Assembly (NCBI GenBank): GCA_020072765.1
Contig: JAIQGD010000009.1
Coordinates: 1-43,311, forward strand
DNA length: 43,311 nt
Source: Terriglobia bacterium
GTDB lineage: Bacteria > Acidobacteriota > Terriglobia > Acidiferrales > UBA7541
Direction: 5' to 3'
The notes beneath the pieces were generated by a model. The model saw nothing but the letters and a program-made list of their open reading frames with translations, searched no databases and had not been told where the DNA came from. A program made the translations under genes and the position numbers. This document shows, one piece after another, positions 7,767 through 15,855 of this stretch (position 1 is its first letter; each line of letters opens with the position of its first letter).

Positions 7767-8494
7767 ACACGCCGGCTTCTGTCTATGAATACAAGGCCTT
7801 CAAGTACAGCAGCCATGACTGGATCCTGAAACTTGTTCCGTCGGAAAACAAACGCCTCCGGATTCTCGATGTCGGGACCGCGGGAGGTTATCTGGGCAAG
7901 GCCTTGCGGGCCCGGGGCCACTCTGTCTCCGGCATTGAGAATGACGCAGCCCGGGCGGAACAGGCCAAGGGCTATTACGATTCCCTTCAGGTGGCGGATC
8001 TGGAGACCTACGACTTTCCGTACCGGGACGAATTCGACTACATTCTATTCGCCGACGTCCTCGAGCATCTGCGCGATCCTGCCGCCGTCTTGCGCCGGTG
8101 CCTTCCGGCGCTGAAGAACTCCGGGAAGCTGATCATCTCCGTCCCCAATGTAGCCAACGTGGTGATTCGGCTCAGCCTGCTGTTCGGCAGATTCGACTAC
8201 ATGGACCGGGGGATCCTGGACCGGACCCATCTCCGCTTTTTCACGCGGCGCAGCCTTATCGCCATGTTGCGCGAAGCCTCGTGCGAGGTGGGCGGGCTGG
8301 TGGCGACTCCTCTGCCCTGGCAACTGGTACTGCCCTTCACGGGCCAGAAAGTCTTCGCACCGCTCCATGAGGCGTTATATCTGCTGACGCGATGTTGGAA
8401 GGCCGGACTTGGCTATCAGTTCGTGATTACGGCGGCGCCCAACCATCCGGAACTCTCGGGCGGTTCCACGCATAACCATGCCCTCAACGCATAA
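7763..8494 (+). CDS. SAM-dependent methyltransferase (Methyltransf_23 type)
   Basis: The protein has 243 residues and a class I Rossmann fold. Motif I is ILDVGTAGGYLGKALRARG, the acidic end of strand 2 is SGIEND, and motif IV is FDYILFADVLEHLRDP. The segment PNVANVVIRLSLLFGRFDYMDRGILDRTHLRFFT is the usual signature of the group that sits in polysaccharide and glycolipid gene clusters. It starts with TTG, overlapping the GT2 stop in TTGA. Its own 3' end overlaps the following membrane transferase by 17 bases. It probably methylates a sugar or lipid-linked intermediate made by its neighbours; the acceptor cannot be inferred. Confidence 0.88.
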   Translation: MNTPASVYEYKAFKYSSHDWILKLVPSENKRLRILDVGTAGGYLGKALRARGHSVSGIENDAARAEQAKGYYDSLQVADLETYDFPYRDEFDYILFADVLEHLRDPAAVLRRCLPALKNSGKLIISVPNVANVVIRLSLLFGRFDYMDRGILDRTHLRFFTRRSLIAMLREASCEVGGLVATPLPWQLVLPFTGQKVFAPLHEALYLLTRCWKAGLGYQFVITAAPNHPELSGGSTHNHALNA

Positions 8495-10217
8495 CGAACC
8501 GGCACGGTCCAGAGCCGCGGCCGGCGACGAACCGGACCCCCCTCACAATCTTTCGCCCGGAACGCGCGACCTCGCCGCACTCCAGGAGCACAACTTCGTC
8601 GAACGCTGGCTCCAGGATCATCTCACCGCCGTGGCGGCGATGGTCGTTGCGGCCGGGTTTGTGATTCGGCTAGTTGTTGCCGGCCAAGGTTTCTTCAATC
8701 CGGACGAAGCGATTCACTACACGCTGTTTCACCAGCGGTCGATATTTCTCGCCTACAAAGCCAGCCTCACCAACGCACACCCGCCGCTCATTTATTTCCT
8801 CCTCTACTTCTGGCAACTTCTGGGACGCTCCGAGGTCATGCTTCGTTTGCCGTCTGTGCTGGCGGGAACGGCGTTCTGCTGGTGGACCTTCCGATGGGTG
8901 GGAATTTGCTTCAGCAAAACGGCGAGTCTCATGGCCCTGGTCATCGTCTCTTTTTCGCCGGCGTTGATCGACCTTTCCGCGGAACTCCGGGAGTACGCTC
9001 TCTTGCTTTGTTTCGTGGCCGCCGCGCTGTACTACCTGGAGCTGGCTTTTCGGGATAATTCCGTTCGCCACCTGGTGTATTTCAGCGTCGCTCTCTACCT
9101 GGCGATCCTTTCGCATTACTCGGCGGCGTTCGTGGTTCTGGCGGCCGGTCTCTACGCCCTGGTGCGCTTCGCGGCGGCCCGGTCCCCGCGCCCCATACTG
9201 GCTGCCTGGGTGACGGGACAGGCTGGCGCGGCGGCCATTTATGGATTGCTCTATGTGACGCACCTATCCAAGCTCCACAGCTCCATTCCGTTTTGGGCTG
9301 CACCGTTCAATTCGTACTTGTTCCATGGCGCCACTCTCCATGGCGGAATCGCGGATATTTTCACATTCCTGCTGCGAAGCACGCCCGACATCTTTTTGTA
9401 TCTCTTCGCGCAAACCTACGTCGCCAACCTATTCCTTGCGCTCTGGATCGTCAGTCTGGCTATCCTGTTCGTGTATGGAATGATCCCGGGCCGGACTTAT
9501 CCCCGCTCCGGCCAGTTGGCCCTCCTGCTGGGGCTGCCCTTTGTGGCGATTTGGGGCGCCGCGCTTGCCGGCAAATATCCTTACGTCGGCAGCCGCCATA
9601 CCGTTTTTCTGGCCCCCTTTGTCGTCGCGGCCGTGAGCGCGCTGCTCGCCTCGATGGCCAACCAAAAGCTCTGGAGAGGCCTGTTGATTGCGGGCCTCTT
9701 GATGGGCGTCTCCAACGCGTGGGGGCACTCGCCGGAAGCGCTCAGCACACCAGCAAACCAAAGACGCGCCTGGATGAGCGCGGCGGTAAAGGCGATGCAG
9801 CAATCCATCCCGCGGAGCGATCTCGTCTTGGTCGATTACCAGAGCAGCTCCGCCATCGAATACTATTTGTGCGCCGCGACAGACATTCGCACCTATCCGG
9901 ACCCCCAGGGAGACTTTGTTCCCTTGAGCTGTAGCGGACATTCCATCGTGTCCCTGGACGAGCGCTCCTGGGAATTACGAGCCGGTAATTTTTCCTCGGC
10001 GTTTGAACGCCTGGCTCACCAATATGGGCTGAAGCCCGGAGATCGAGTTTGGGTTTTTCAGACAGGTTGGGGAGTGAACCTGGCTGCGGAGTTGCAGCGT
10101 TACCCGCAATTTCGCTGTCTTGCCCCCCAGCGATTCGGGGACAATATCGCGATTATTCCCTTTGAGGTCGGCCCAACGCTATTGCCCGCCATACCGGGAA
10201 CGCACTGCGCACAGTGA
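8478..10217 (+). CDS. GT39/PMT-like membrane glycosyltransferase
   Basis: A polytopic membrane protein of 579 residues. After a 45-residue soluble start there are about ten to twelve hydrophobic segments, then a soluble C-terminal domain (from about residue 425). The first outside loop carries FFNPDEAIHYTLFHQRS, matching the acidic loop-1 motif of GT-C enzymes such as ArnT and PMT (usually F-x-x-D-E), and NAHPPLIYFLLYFW is the family's usual second motif. Such enzymes move sugars from polyprenyl-phosphate donors to acceptors on the outer face of the membrane. Its partners are the GT2, which could load the lipid carrier, and a methyltransferase. Acceptor unknown. Confidence 0.85.
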   Translation: MPSTHNEPARSRAAAGDEPDPPHNLSPGTRDLAALQEHNFVERWLQDHLTAVAAMVVAAGFVIRLVVAGQGFFNPDEAIHYTLFHQRSIFLAYKASLTNAHPPLIYFLLYFWQLLGRSEVMLRLPSVLAGTAFCWWTFRWVGICFSKTASLMALVIVSFSPALIDLSAELREYALLLCFVAAALYYLELAFRDNSVRHLVYFSVALYLAILSHYSAAFVVLAAGLYALVRFAAARSPRPILAAWVTGQAGAAAIYGLLYVTHLSKLHSSIPFWAAPFNSYLFHGATLHGGIADIFTFLLRSTPDIFLYLFAQTYVANLFLALWIVSLAILFVYGMIPGRTYPRSGQLALLLGLPFVAIWGAALAGKYPYVGSRHTVFLAPFVVAAVSALLASMANQKLWRGLLIAGLLMGVSNAWGHSPEALSTPANQRRAWMSAAVKAMQQSIPRSDLVLVDYQSSSAIEYYLCAATDIRTYPDPQGDFVPLSCSGHSIVSLDERSWELRAGNFSSAFERLAHQYGLKPGDRVWVFQTGWGVNLAAELQRYPQFRCLAPQRFGDNIAIIPFEVGPTLLPAIPGTHCAQ

Positions 10218-10441
10218 ATCGCGGCGTGCGTCGCGGAACGCTTTGGCGCGGGAACACCACAGGCCCTGTTCGCGCCAATGCAACGCCAACCGTCCAGGCT
10301 CTTGCCCAGCCGTTCCTTCTTATGCGCCTGGCAAGGACCACGTCCCACAATTTCCATGGCACAAAGTCCCATCCCCGGTAGTACCACCGGGCCATTGTTG
10401 CCGAATGGTGCAATCGGCAGACTTGTCCTGGGGGAACGAAC

Positions 10442-10846
10442 ATGTTAATCGCAGCGCTGATTGTGACGCTTTCGCTGGTGACGATGCTGCAGTTCGCCCT
10501 GTTATCCTGGCGGGCCGAGCTGGCGCGTATTGCGGCGCAACCGCTGCCCCTGGGATTGGACACGCCCGGGGCGCCTGCTCGTAACTTACTGCAATCGAAC
10601 GACTTCCATCGCCTTCACGCCTACCAGGAGGTCTGCCCCGACTTGACCGGCAGCGATGGGCCCAAGCTTCGCGCCGTGTACCGGTATTACCGCTTCGTGC
10701 AATCTGTGAACGCGTTGGCTGAAGCCGTCCTTCCCAAGGGATGGGCGCAAGGGGAGATCGAACTGTGTGGCCGCTACGCCCGAGTGGTACTCTGCCAGCG
10801 TCTGGCGCACAACCGGGCCCTGCTCAACGAATTCCGCTCCTGCTAA
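10442..10846 (+). CDS. Small membrane-anchored hypothetical protein
   Basis: The protein has 134 residues. An N-terminal hydrophobic helix (MLIAALIVTLSLVTMLQFALLSW) is followed by a soluble helical part with HAYQEVCPDLTG, AVYRYYRFVQSVNALAEAV and four cysteines. A GGGG run lies about seven bases before the ATG. The hydrophobic segment has no clear cleavage site, so I expect a membrane anchor and not a secreted protein. It follows the glycosyltransferase unit on the same strand after a gap of 224 bases, so co-transcription is possible but not certain. I do not recognise the family. Confidence 0.6.
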   Translation: MLIAALIVTLSLVTMLQFALLSWRAELARIAAQPLPLGLDTPGAPARNLLQSNDFHRLHAYQEVCPDLTGSDGPKLRAVYRYYRFVQSVNALAEAVLPKGWAQGEIELCGRYARVVLCQRLAHNRALLNEFRSC

Positions 10847-10948
10847 CCGTCTCTGGGGTAGACCACCGGGCTGGCCAGCGCGCCCTGGGCGCAGGGAGTC
10901 TCCCTGCAACAGTTCAGAACCTCCCCAAAGGTACTATTTATCTACACC

Positions 10949-10968
10949 ATACTTTTTCGATAAAGTAT
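10949..10968. promoter_or_regulatory. Inverted repeat upstream of the PilZ-like gene
   Basis: ATACTTT and AAAGTAT are perfect inverted arms around a 6-base centre, ending four bases before the next gene's ATG. The surrounding 45 bases are strikingly AT-rich for this sequence. The position would suit an operator, or a hairpin masking the translation start. No clear Shine-Dalgarno is seen for that gene. Confidence 0.45.
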
Positions 10969-10972
10969 CGTT

Positions 10973-11659
10973 ATGGTGCAAAGACAAGCCGGTGAATCCT
11001 CCCGCCTGCAAACCAGCAATAAGCGCCGGAGTGTGCGCTTTGCCTTAGGCGTACCCCTGGATGTGGCGTGGCAGGCCGATAACGTCGTCGCCAGAGAAAC
11101 CGCGGAAACTCTGGAGGTGAACGTTTACGGGGCGGTCCTGCGGATGGCGACCCATCCCCCGGCCGGGACCCGGATCGAGTTGACCAATCGCCTTTCCCAG
11201 GAAGTGGCGCCGGCGCAAGTGACGGGCGTGCGCCCCTCGAAACCGGGTGGGGTGGCAGTGGAGCTTCTAACGCCCAGCGAGACGTTCTGGGGCGTCACCT
11301 ATCGGCTCAAGAAGGCGGCGACGGACCTGCGCGTTCTGGAAGACGAACTGAAATCCGGTGGATCCGATCCACGGGTTTTGCAGGAGTTCCGTGACGCCGT
11401 GGACCACGTGCGGAAAAGCGCCTGGGCCGTGTACGAGTGGCAGGACCGTCAGCTCAAAAACAAGGATGCAGGAACCGTCCTTTCGCTGCTGACCACCGAA
11501 CGCATGCGCCGCGCCACGCAATTGAACGAAACCATCGTCGCGGACCTGAACGCGTCCCAATTGACCCCGCAAACTCCCGGAATCGCGGCGTTCGCGAAAG
11601 CCGTTCGGCGAATCTGGCAGCGATTGAAAGACCTGGGAATTGAGAGCACGCAGGAATAA
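10973..11659 (+). CDS. PilZ-like domain protein with helical C-terminus
   Basis: The protein has 228 residues. Residues about 17-105 resemble a PilZ domain: an N-terminal R-R-x-x-R (KRRSVRFALGVPLDV) and a central LEVNVYGAVLRM where c-di-GMP-binding PilZ proteins have D/N-x-S-x-x-G. Here the serine position is Tyr/Val-like, so ligand binding is doubtful. Residues about 110-225 are long amphipathic helices with many charged residues. Acidobacteria have many such PilZ-like proteins of unknown output. The start lies next to an AT-rich inverted repeat. It is convergent with the tannase-like gene, with a small hairpin (11664-11681) in between. Confidence 0.6.
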   Translation: MVQRQAGESSRLQTSNKRRSVRFALGVPLDVAWQADNVVARETAETLEVNVYGAVLRMATHPPAGTRIELTNRLSQEVAPAQVTGVRPSKPGGVAVELLTPSETFWGVTYRLKKAATDLRVLEDELKSGGSDPRVLQEFRDAVDHVRKSAWAVYEWQDRQLKNKDAGTVLSLLTTERMRRATQLNETIVADLNASQLTPQTPGIAAFAKAVRRIWQRLKDLGIESTQE

Positions 11660-11663
11660 AGCG

Positions 11664-11681
11664 GCTGGGATGCCTCCCAGC
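11664..11681 (+). terminator. Small hairpin after the PilZ-like gene
   Basis: GCTGGGA and TCCCAGC form a perfect 7-bp stem with loop TGCC, a few bases after the stop codon. There is no T-tract, so this is a tentative call. Confidence 0.3.
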
Positions 11682-11828
11682 GGAATCCTCCCCCACAGCG
11701 ATCGCAGCGTCCTCGGCTTGCAGGCGCGGATTTTTGCCGGCGTTCGTGACGCAGAGGCGAGTGCCCTGGGCCATTGAGGAATCCGTCGGACGGTTGCGGG
11801 TGCTGCTGCCGGAGCTACTTCTCGTCGC

Positions 11829-13412
11829 TCACCGCTTCGGAAGCCCACAGGTGAAATTGGCGGCGTCGGTCGCGTCGCCAGTCCCCTTGTAGATGGCCAC
11901 CTGCGGGTAGGGACACGCGGGATGCGTGCGGTCCACATGGCCCGCGACGCGGTGCGAATTGATGATCTTGTCCGGCGCCACGCCGGTTTCGCGCCATTTT
12001 TGGACCACCTCCATGGCATCGAAGGTCCCGTTATTGTTCATGCCGAAGCCGGGGCACATCCCCATCCCTGGCACCATGAACAAGCGGAAGAAATCGTGCG
12101 TCTGGCTGGGGCCACCCATGGCCGCCAGGGCGCTGTTGTAATAGTCGATGGCGCTGCGCGGGGGAATAATCGCCTCATCCCAGGATTCGTACAGCAGCAG
12201 CTTTCCTCCGCGCGCCTTGAAGGCCTTGAGGTTCGGATCAAACGAGTCCACCAGCGCCCCCACCTTCGACTCGGCCAGGCGCGTATCGCGATCCGCATCG
12301 AACGCGCGAAAGTCCCAGTCCGGGTTTCCGAAGACCATCATCTTGAAGAAACCGGTGCTGATGCTGAGCGGCTCGGGGCCCGCGGCCATCAAGCCCCAGC
12401 CCAACTCGCTGCCCGGATCGAAGCCGGGATAGATGGGCGTGCCGTCGGCGAACTTCGGTCCGGCGTAGATCAGCTTGGCGGTTTCCACCTGGGCCGCGGT
12501 CAGGCAGGAGGCATAGTCCGCCTCGCCGGGGCACTGGATGGTTTTCGGATCAAAGTGGCAGCGCGTGGGGTCCTCGATGAAGCCGTCGCGCACGCCATCC
12601 AGCGCGTCGCAGGCGTCGAGCGCCGCGCGATGGATCACCGGATATTTGCTGGGTGGAATGTAGCCGGGCGCCTTCACTCCGTTCTTGAGGGAGACCCAGG
12701 TGATGTATTCCGAGGCAGCCTGGAGATGGGTGATGCGGTAAGCTGGGTCGCCGGCGGCGATGCCGTCAAAATCCTCGGGATAACGCTGCGCCTCGGTGAG
12801 CGCCTGGTTGCCGCCCTCGTGGCAACTGTTCCAGAAGGATAACTTCGCGGGCTGGCCGTAAAACGCCTGCACCAGCTGCTTGGCCGCGACGGTCGTCTCG
12901 TGGATGGCGCGGTGCCCCCAGTCGGCAATCTTTTCCGGATGACCGATGGCCCAGGTGTCGGGCGCTTCGCTGGTGGCGCCGGCGTCGTTGTGCCCGGTGT
13001 CCGAGGCCGCTGTGGCCGAGCCGCGCGCGATCTCCCGGGTCAAACCCCCGTAGCTGATGGAACCAATGAATCCGGGGTTTCCGATGCCCACGTAGTTCCC
13101 GCTCCAGTTCGCGGCGATGGGGAGCCACACCTCAAAGGAAATATGCGAATCACTGGAGGGCGCCGCGAAGGCCACCACGCGGCAGAACGGCACCGCCACC
13201 TTCAGGCCCGCGGGAGTGCCGAAGCGCCCCGGAGTGCTGGGCACCTCGAAGTCCGGCGGGGTGTGGATGGACGCCGCCAGCGTAATCGTGACGTTCGGTA
13301 TCTTGAGAGACGCCAGACTTTCACACGACTGCTGCGCCGAAGCAGGCGCCGGAACCAGCAGCAAACCCGCCAGCAGAGCCGGAAACAAAAATCGAAGCAG
13401 ATGATGTCTCAT
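11829..13412 (-). CDS. Tannase/feruloyl-esterase-fold secreted protein with replaced catalytic triad
   Basis: The protein has 527 residues. The ATG has GAGGAGG just upstream and opens a classic signal peptide (RHHLLRFLFPALLAGLLLV, A-S-A-Q). The family scaffold is clear: W-x-G-N-Y-V-G-I-G-N-P-G-F, A-A-S-D-T-G-H, G-I-A-A-G-D-P-A, and the calcium-site loop DALDGVRDGFIEDPTRCHFDP. The active site is abnormal. The nucleophile motif C-S-x-G-G reads C-H-E-G-G (His198). The usual H-G-W-A-D of the acid loop reads E-S-W-D-E (Glu413). The catalytic His before the paired Cys (G-H-C) reads G-M-C (Met452). The two cysteines that normally form the disulfide between nucleophile and His (C197, C453) remain. 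It is therefore either a binding protein or an enzyme with different chemistry. Last gene of a leftward four-gene series. Confidence 0.85.
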   Translation of the reverse strand: MRHHLLRFLFPALLAGLLLVPAPASAQQSCESLASLKIPNVTITLAASIHTPPDFEVPSTPGRFGTPAGLKVAVPFCRVVAFAAPSSDSHISFEVWLPIAANWSGNYVGIGNPGFIGSISYGGLTREIARGSATAASDTGHNDAGATSEAPDTWAIGHPEKIADWGHRAIHETTVAAKQLVQAFYGQPAKLSFWNSCHEGGNQALTEAQRYPEDFDGIAAGDPAYRITHLQAASEYITWVSLKNGVKAPGYIPPSKYPVIHRAALDACDALDGVRDGFIEDPTRCHFDPKTIQCPGEADYASCLTAAQVETAKLIYAGPKFADGTPIYPGFDPGSELGWGLMAAGPEPLSISTGFFKMMVFGNPDWDFRAFDADRDTRLAESKVGALVDSFDPNLKAFKARGGKLLLYESWDEAIIPPRSAIDYYNSALAAMGGPSQTHDFFRLFMVPGMGMCPGFGMNNNGTFDAMEVVQKWRETGVAPDKIINSHRVAGHVDRTHPACPYPQVAIYKGTGDATDAANFTCGLPKR

Positions 13413-13527
13413 GAAGATACCTCCTCGTGCGCTGGACTTCTCGTGGGCCACTCCGCTTGCGCCCCGCATCCTACGCCCGGCCCCCTCGGCGCACAAGCGC
13501 AAACGGGCTGCGTCGTAGCAGGCCGGG

Positions 13528-14487
13528 TCAGTAACGGCCCGACCGGCACCATTCGATGAACGCGCCGACACCGCGCTGCAAATCGCAGGGCTCGAATCCG
13601 AACTCCTCGCGGTAGCGCTCCATGGGCACGTCGTGAATCGGGCGCGCGGCCGGCATCGCCGGACCCAGCGAGATCTGGGCCTGGGGCAAATGGGCCTTCA
13701 CGGCGTCGGCAAACTCCTGCATCGAGGAGGTCCGCGTGTTCATGAGGTTATAGATGTAATGCCGGGGCTGCGCGGCCTGGTGGACCAGCGCGGTGGCCAC
13801 GCCGACGTCCTTCGCATACACCATCGGAAAGCTCAGATTCGCGGGAACCTTCGGCAACTCGGTGCGCTGCCCGGCCAGAGCCCCGGCCACCATCGCGTAA
13901 AACGAGTCCGAGCCGCGCGAGGAGGCCGGGCCGTACACCAGGCCGACGCGCAGGCTGACGAAACTCATTCCGTACGTTTTGGCGTAGAGCAACGCGATCT
14001 GCTCGCACGCCTTCTTGGTATTGGAGATCGGCGCGAACGTCACCGTGGGCAGGTACGCGTCTTCATGCCAATCCTCGGGCTGCCCCGGCAAAGCGTCGTA
14101 GTTGCTGCCCGAGCTGATGAAGGTGACGCGGCGCAAGCCATGCAGCCGGGCGGCCTCGAAGATGTTCACCGACCCATTGACCTGCACATCCACGAGATGG
14201 TGCAGGCTGTTATCAGCCACGGTGTAGGGCCCGCCCGCCAGGTCGGTGCTCGCAAAGGCGCCGTGCACGATGCTATCCACGCCGTGCTTCTTGACCAGGC
14301 CGAGCAGAAACGGCAGGTCCTGCACCGTCCCGACTTCCTGCACGATGTGGCTATCCCAGTAATCTTTCAGCAGCGGCGGGCAGGAAATGGCGCGGCGCTG
14401 CATGATCAGAACCTTTTCGCCGCGCTCGGCCAGACAGCGGGCCATATGCTGCCCGAGAAATCCACCGCCACCGGTCAGAAGTATCAT
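13528..14487 (-). CDS. NAD(P)-dependent epimerase/dehydratase (extended SDR) lacking the catalytic Tyr
   Basis: The protein has 319 residues, normal for extended SDRs. The nucleotide site TGGGGFLGQH (G-x-x-G-x-x-G) is intact, and GSVNIFEAARLHGLRRVTFISSGSNY matches the strand leading to the catalytic Ser/Thr. In family members the next motif is P-Y-x-x-x-K; here it reads PISNTKKACE, so the proton-donating Tyr is replaced by Ile154 while Lys158 and the following Glu remain. RVGLVYGP and the C-terminal substrate region are conserved. It may bind NAD(P) without the usual oxidation step, or use Tyr130 from the nearby SNYD. Sixteen bases separate it from the M24-fold gene upstream, so the two are very likely co-transcribed. 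Confidence 0.85.
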   Translation of the reverse strand: MILLTGGGGFLGQHMARCLAERGEKVLIMQRRAISCPPLLKDYWDSHIVQEVGTVQDLPFLLGLVKKHGVDSIVHGAFASTDLAGGPYTVADNSLHHLVDVQVNGSVNIFEAARLHGLRRVTFISSGSNYDALPGQPEDWHEDAYLPTVTFAPISNTKKACEQIALLYAKTYGMSFVSLRVGLVYGPASSRGSDSFYAMVAGALAGQRTELPKVPANLSFPMVYAKDVGVATALVHQAAQPRHYIYNLMNTRTSSMQEFADAVKAHLPQAQISLGPAMPAARPIHDVPMERYREEFGFEPCDLQRGVGAFIEWCRSGRY

Positions 14488-14503
14488 GGCTTTCTCTTTC
14501 GCC

Positions 14504-15802
14504 TCAATCGACCATCACCAGACACTGCCGGGATTTGTTCAGCAGCAGGGGTTCGCCAGCGGTGCACATGACCGTGTTGCCCAGGCCGTGGCCCACGAAT
14601 TTGCCGGGCTCGGTGTGATGAATCCACGGCATGAGAATGAATCCGATCCCCGGCTCCAGGTCCACGGAGGGGTGTTCGAACGATCGTTCGAAATCGAGGG
14701 TCTGGCAGGCGAAATGCGATCCCAGTTTTCCGCCGCTGAGTTGCGGGGCCAACTTCTCACCCAGCTGGTCAATCTCGCGGTTGTTGGCGCCGGGACGGAA
14801 GGCCTCGAACTGCGCGGCGTAGATCGCCCGGTTGACCTCGAGGAATTGCAGGAAGTCCTTGTGGGGCGCCGATCCCAGCCAGACCGGCACGGCGAGTTGC
14901 GTGCAGTAGCCCTTGTACGACGCGGTCAGCTCATTGAGAAAGACCTCGCCCCGTTGCAGCTTCCTCCCGGTGCCCAGACTCAGCAGGCCCAGCGTGGGCC
15001 ACTTGCCCGAGCCCAGCAGTTGAAAACCTCCTGGGTTGCAACCGGCCAGGACCGCGGCGTTGTCCGCCGCGAGATAGAGTTCGCGTTCGGTCACCCCGGG
15101 GCGCACGGCGTCCAGCAGCGCCTCCATGGCCTTATCCGCGCAATAGCCGGAGCGGCGGTAGAATTTGATTTCTTCGGCGCTCTTGACCAGCCGCACCTCA
15201 TTCATCAGATCATCGGCGTCCACGAACTTCGCATGCGGCACTTCCTTCTGCAGTTCGCGCAAGGCGTTGGCCGGAAACACGCGCTCGATGGCCAGACCGA
15301 CCGTTTTCCCGTCGAACCCCAGCTCCTTGACCTTCTTCGCGACAAAAGGCTCGAAATACGCGCCGTTCCCCGTGCCCGGCTTGAGCGGCGTGCCTTCCAG
15401 CGCGATAGGAGCAGTGGGTGATAGCCCGCGCTGGCTGAACACACCCTGCTTGTAGAAAACGACGGGATCTCCCTGCAGCGGGAACACTGCGAACCACGGC
15501 TCCAGCCAGATATCCAGGCCCGTGACGTAGCGCAGATTGGCTTGCTCGCCGTTGAACCAGCCGGTGTTGCCGGTGACCACCAGGCATGCCAGCCCGCGCT
15601 TGTCCATCGCCGCGCGCATCTGTTCATAGCGCCGCAGGTACTCGCCGCGCGAAAACGTCAGGTCGCCGGCAATATCCTTGTCGAGCGTGACGCCTTTCTT
15701 GCGATAGTCCCGGCGGGACATCACAGCGTCCATTGCGTGGCGGGATGAAATGGAAGTTGCACGGCGCGCTCGCTGCTTTCTCAGTCGCTTTTTACCGGCC
15801 AT
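14504..15802 (-). CDS. M24-fold (aminopeptidase P/creatinase-like) protein without the metal site
   Basis: The protein has 432 residues. The start is set by GGAGGAG nine bases upstream; a long open region upstream of it is not protein-like. The N-terminal creatinase domain (about 50-205) and C-terminal pita-bread domain (about 210-432) are both recognisable (E-I-x-x-x-R-x-x-G-x-x-A-D-K-A, R-P-G-V-T-E-R-E-L, L-E-P-G). M24 peptidases bind two metals with D, D, H, E, E. Here the aligned positions are Glu291, Gln302, His363, Met391 and Gly408, so a dinuclear metal centre is unlikely. Creatinase is a known metal-free member that keeps a catalytic His, as this protein does, but it also keeps the EP-motif Glu that is Met here. 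The substrate is therefore unknown. Second gene of the four-gene series. Confidence 0.82.
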   Translation of the reverse strand: MAGKKRLRKQRARRATSISSRHAMDAVMSRRDYRKKGVTLDKDIAGDLTFSRGEYLRRYEQMRAAMDKRGLACLVVTGNTGWFNGEQANLRYVTGLDIWLEPWFAVFPLQGDPVVFYKQGVFSQRGLSPTAPIALEGTPLKPGTGNGAYFEPFVAKKVKELGFDGKTVGLAIERVFPANALRELQKEVPHAKFVDADDLMNEVRLVKSAEEIKFYRRSGYCADKAMEALLDAVRPGVTERELYLAADNAAVLAGCNPGGFQLLGSGKWPTLGLLSLGTGRKLQRGEVFLNELTASYKGYCTQLAVPVWLGSAPHKDFLQFLEVNRAIYAAQFEAFRPGANNREIDQLGEKLAPQLSGGKLGSHFACQTLDFERSFEHPSVDLEPGIGFILMPWIHHTEPGKFVGHGLGNTVMCTAGEPLLLNKSRQCLVMVD

Positions 15803-15855
15803 CGTTGCTTCTCCTCCGGGCGCCATTCGAATCGCGAACGGGCCCCCGCACTGCC

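Noticed and set aside
13413-13571. 53-residue extension of the tannase-fold protein
   Set aside because: It would place the signal peptide internally and overlaps the SDR gene; the ATG at 13412 has a strong ribosome site.
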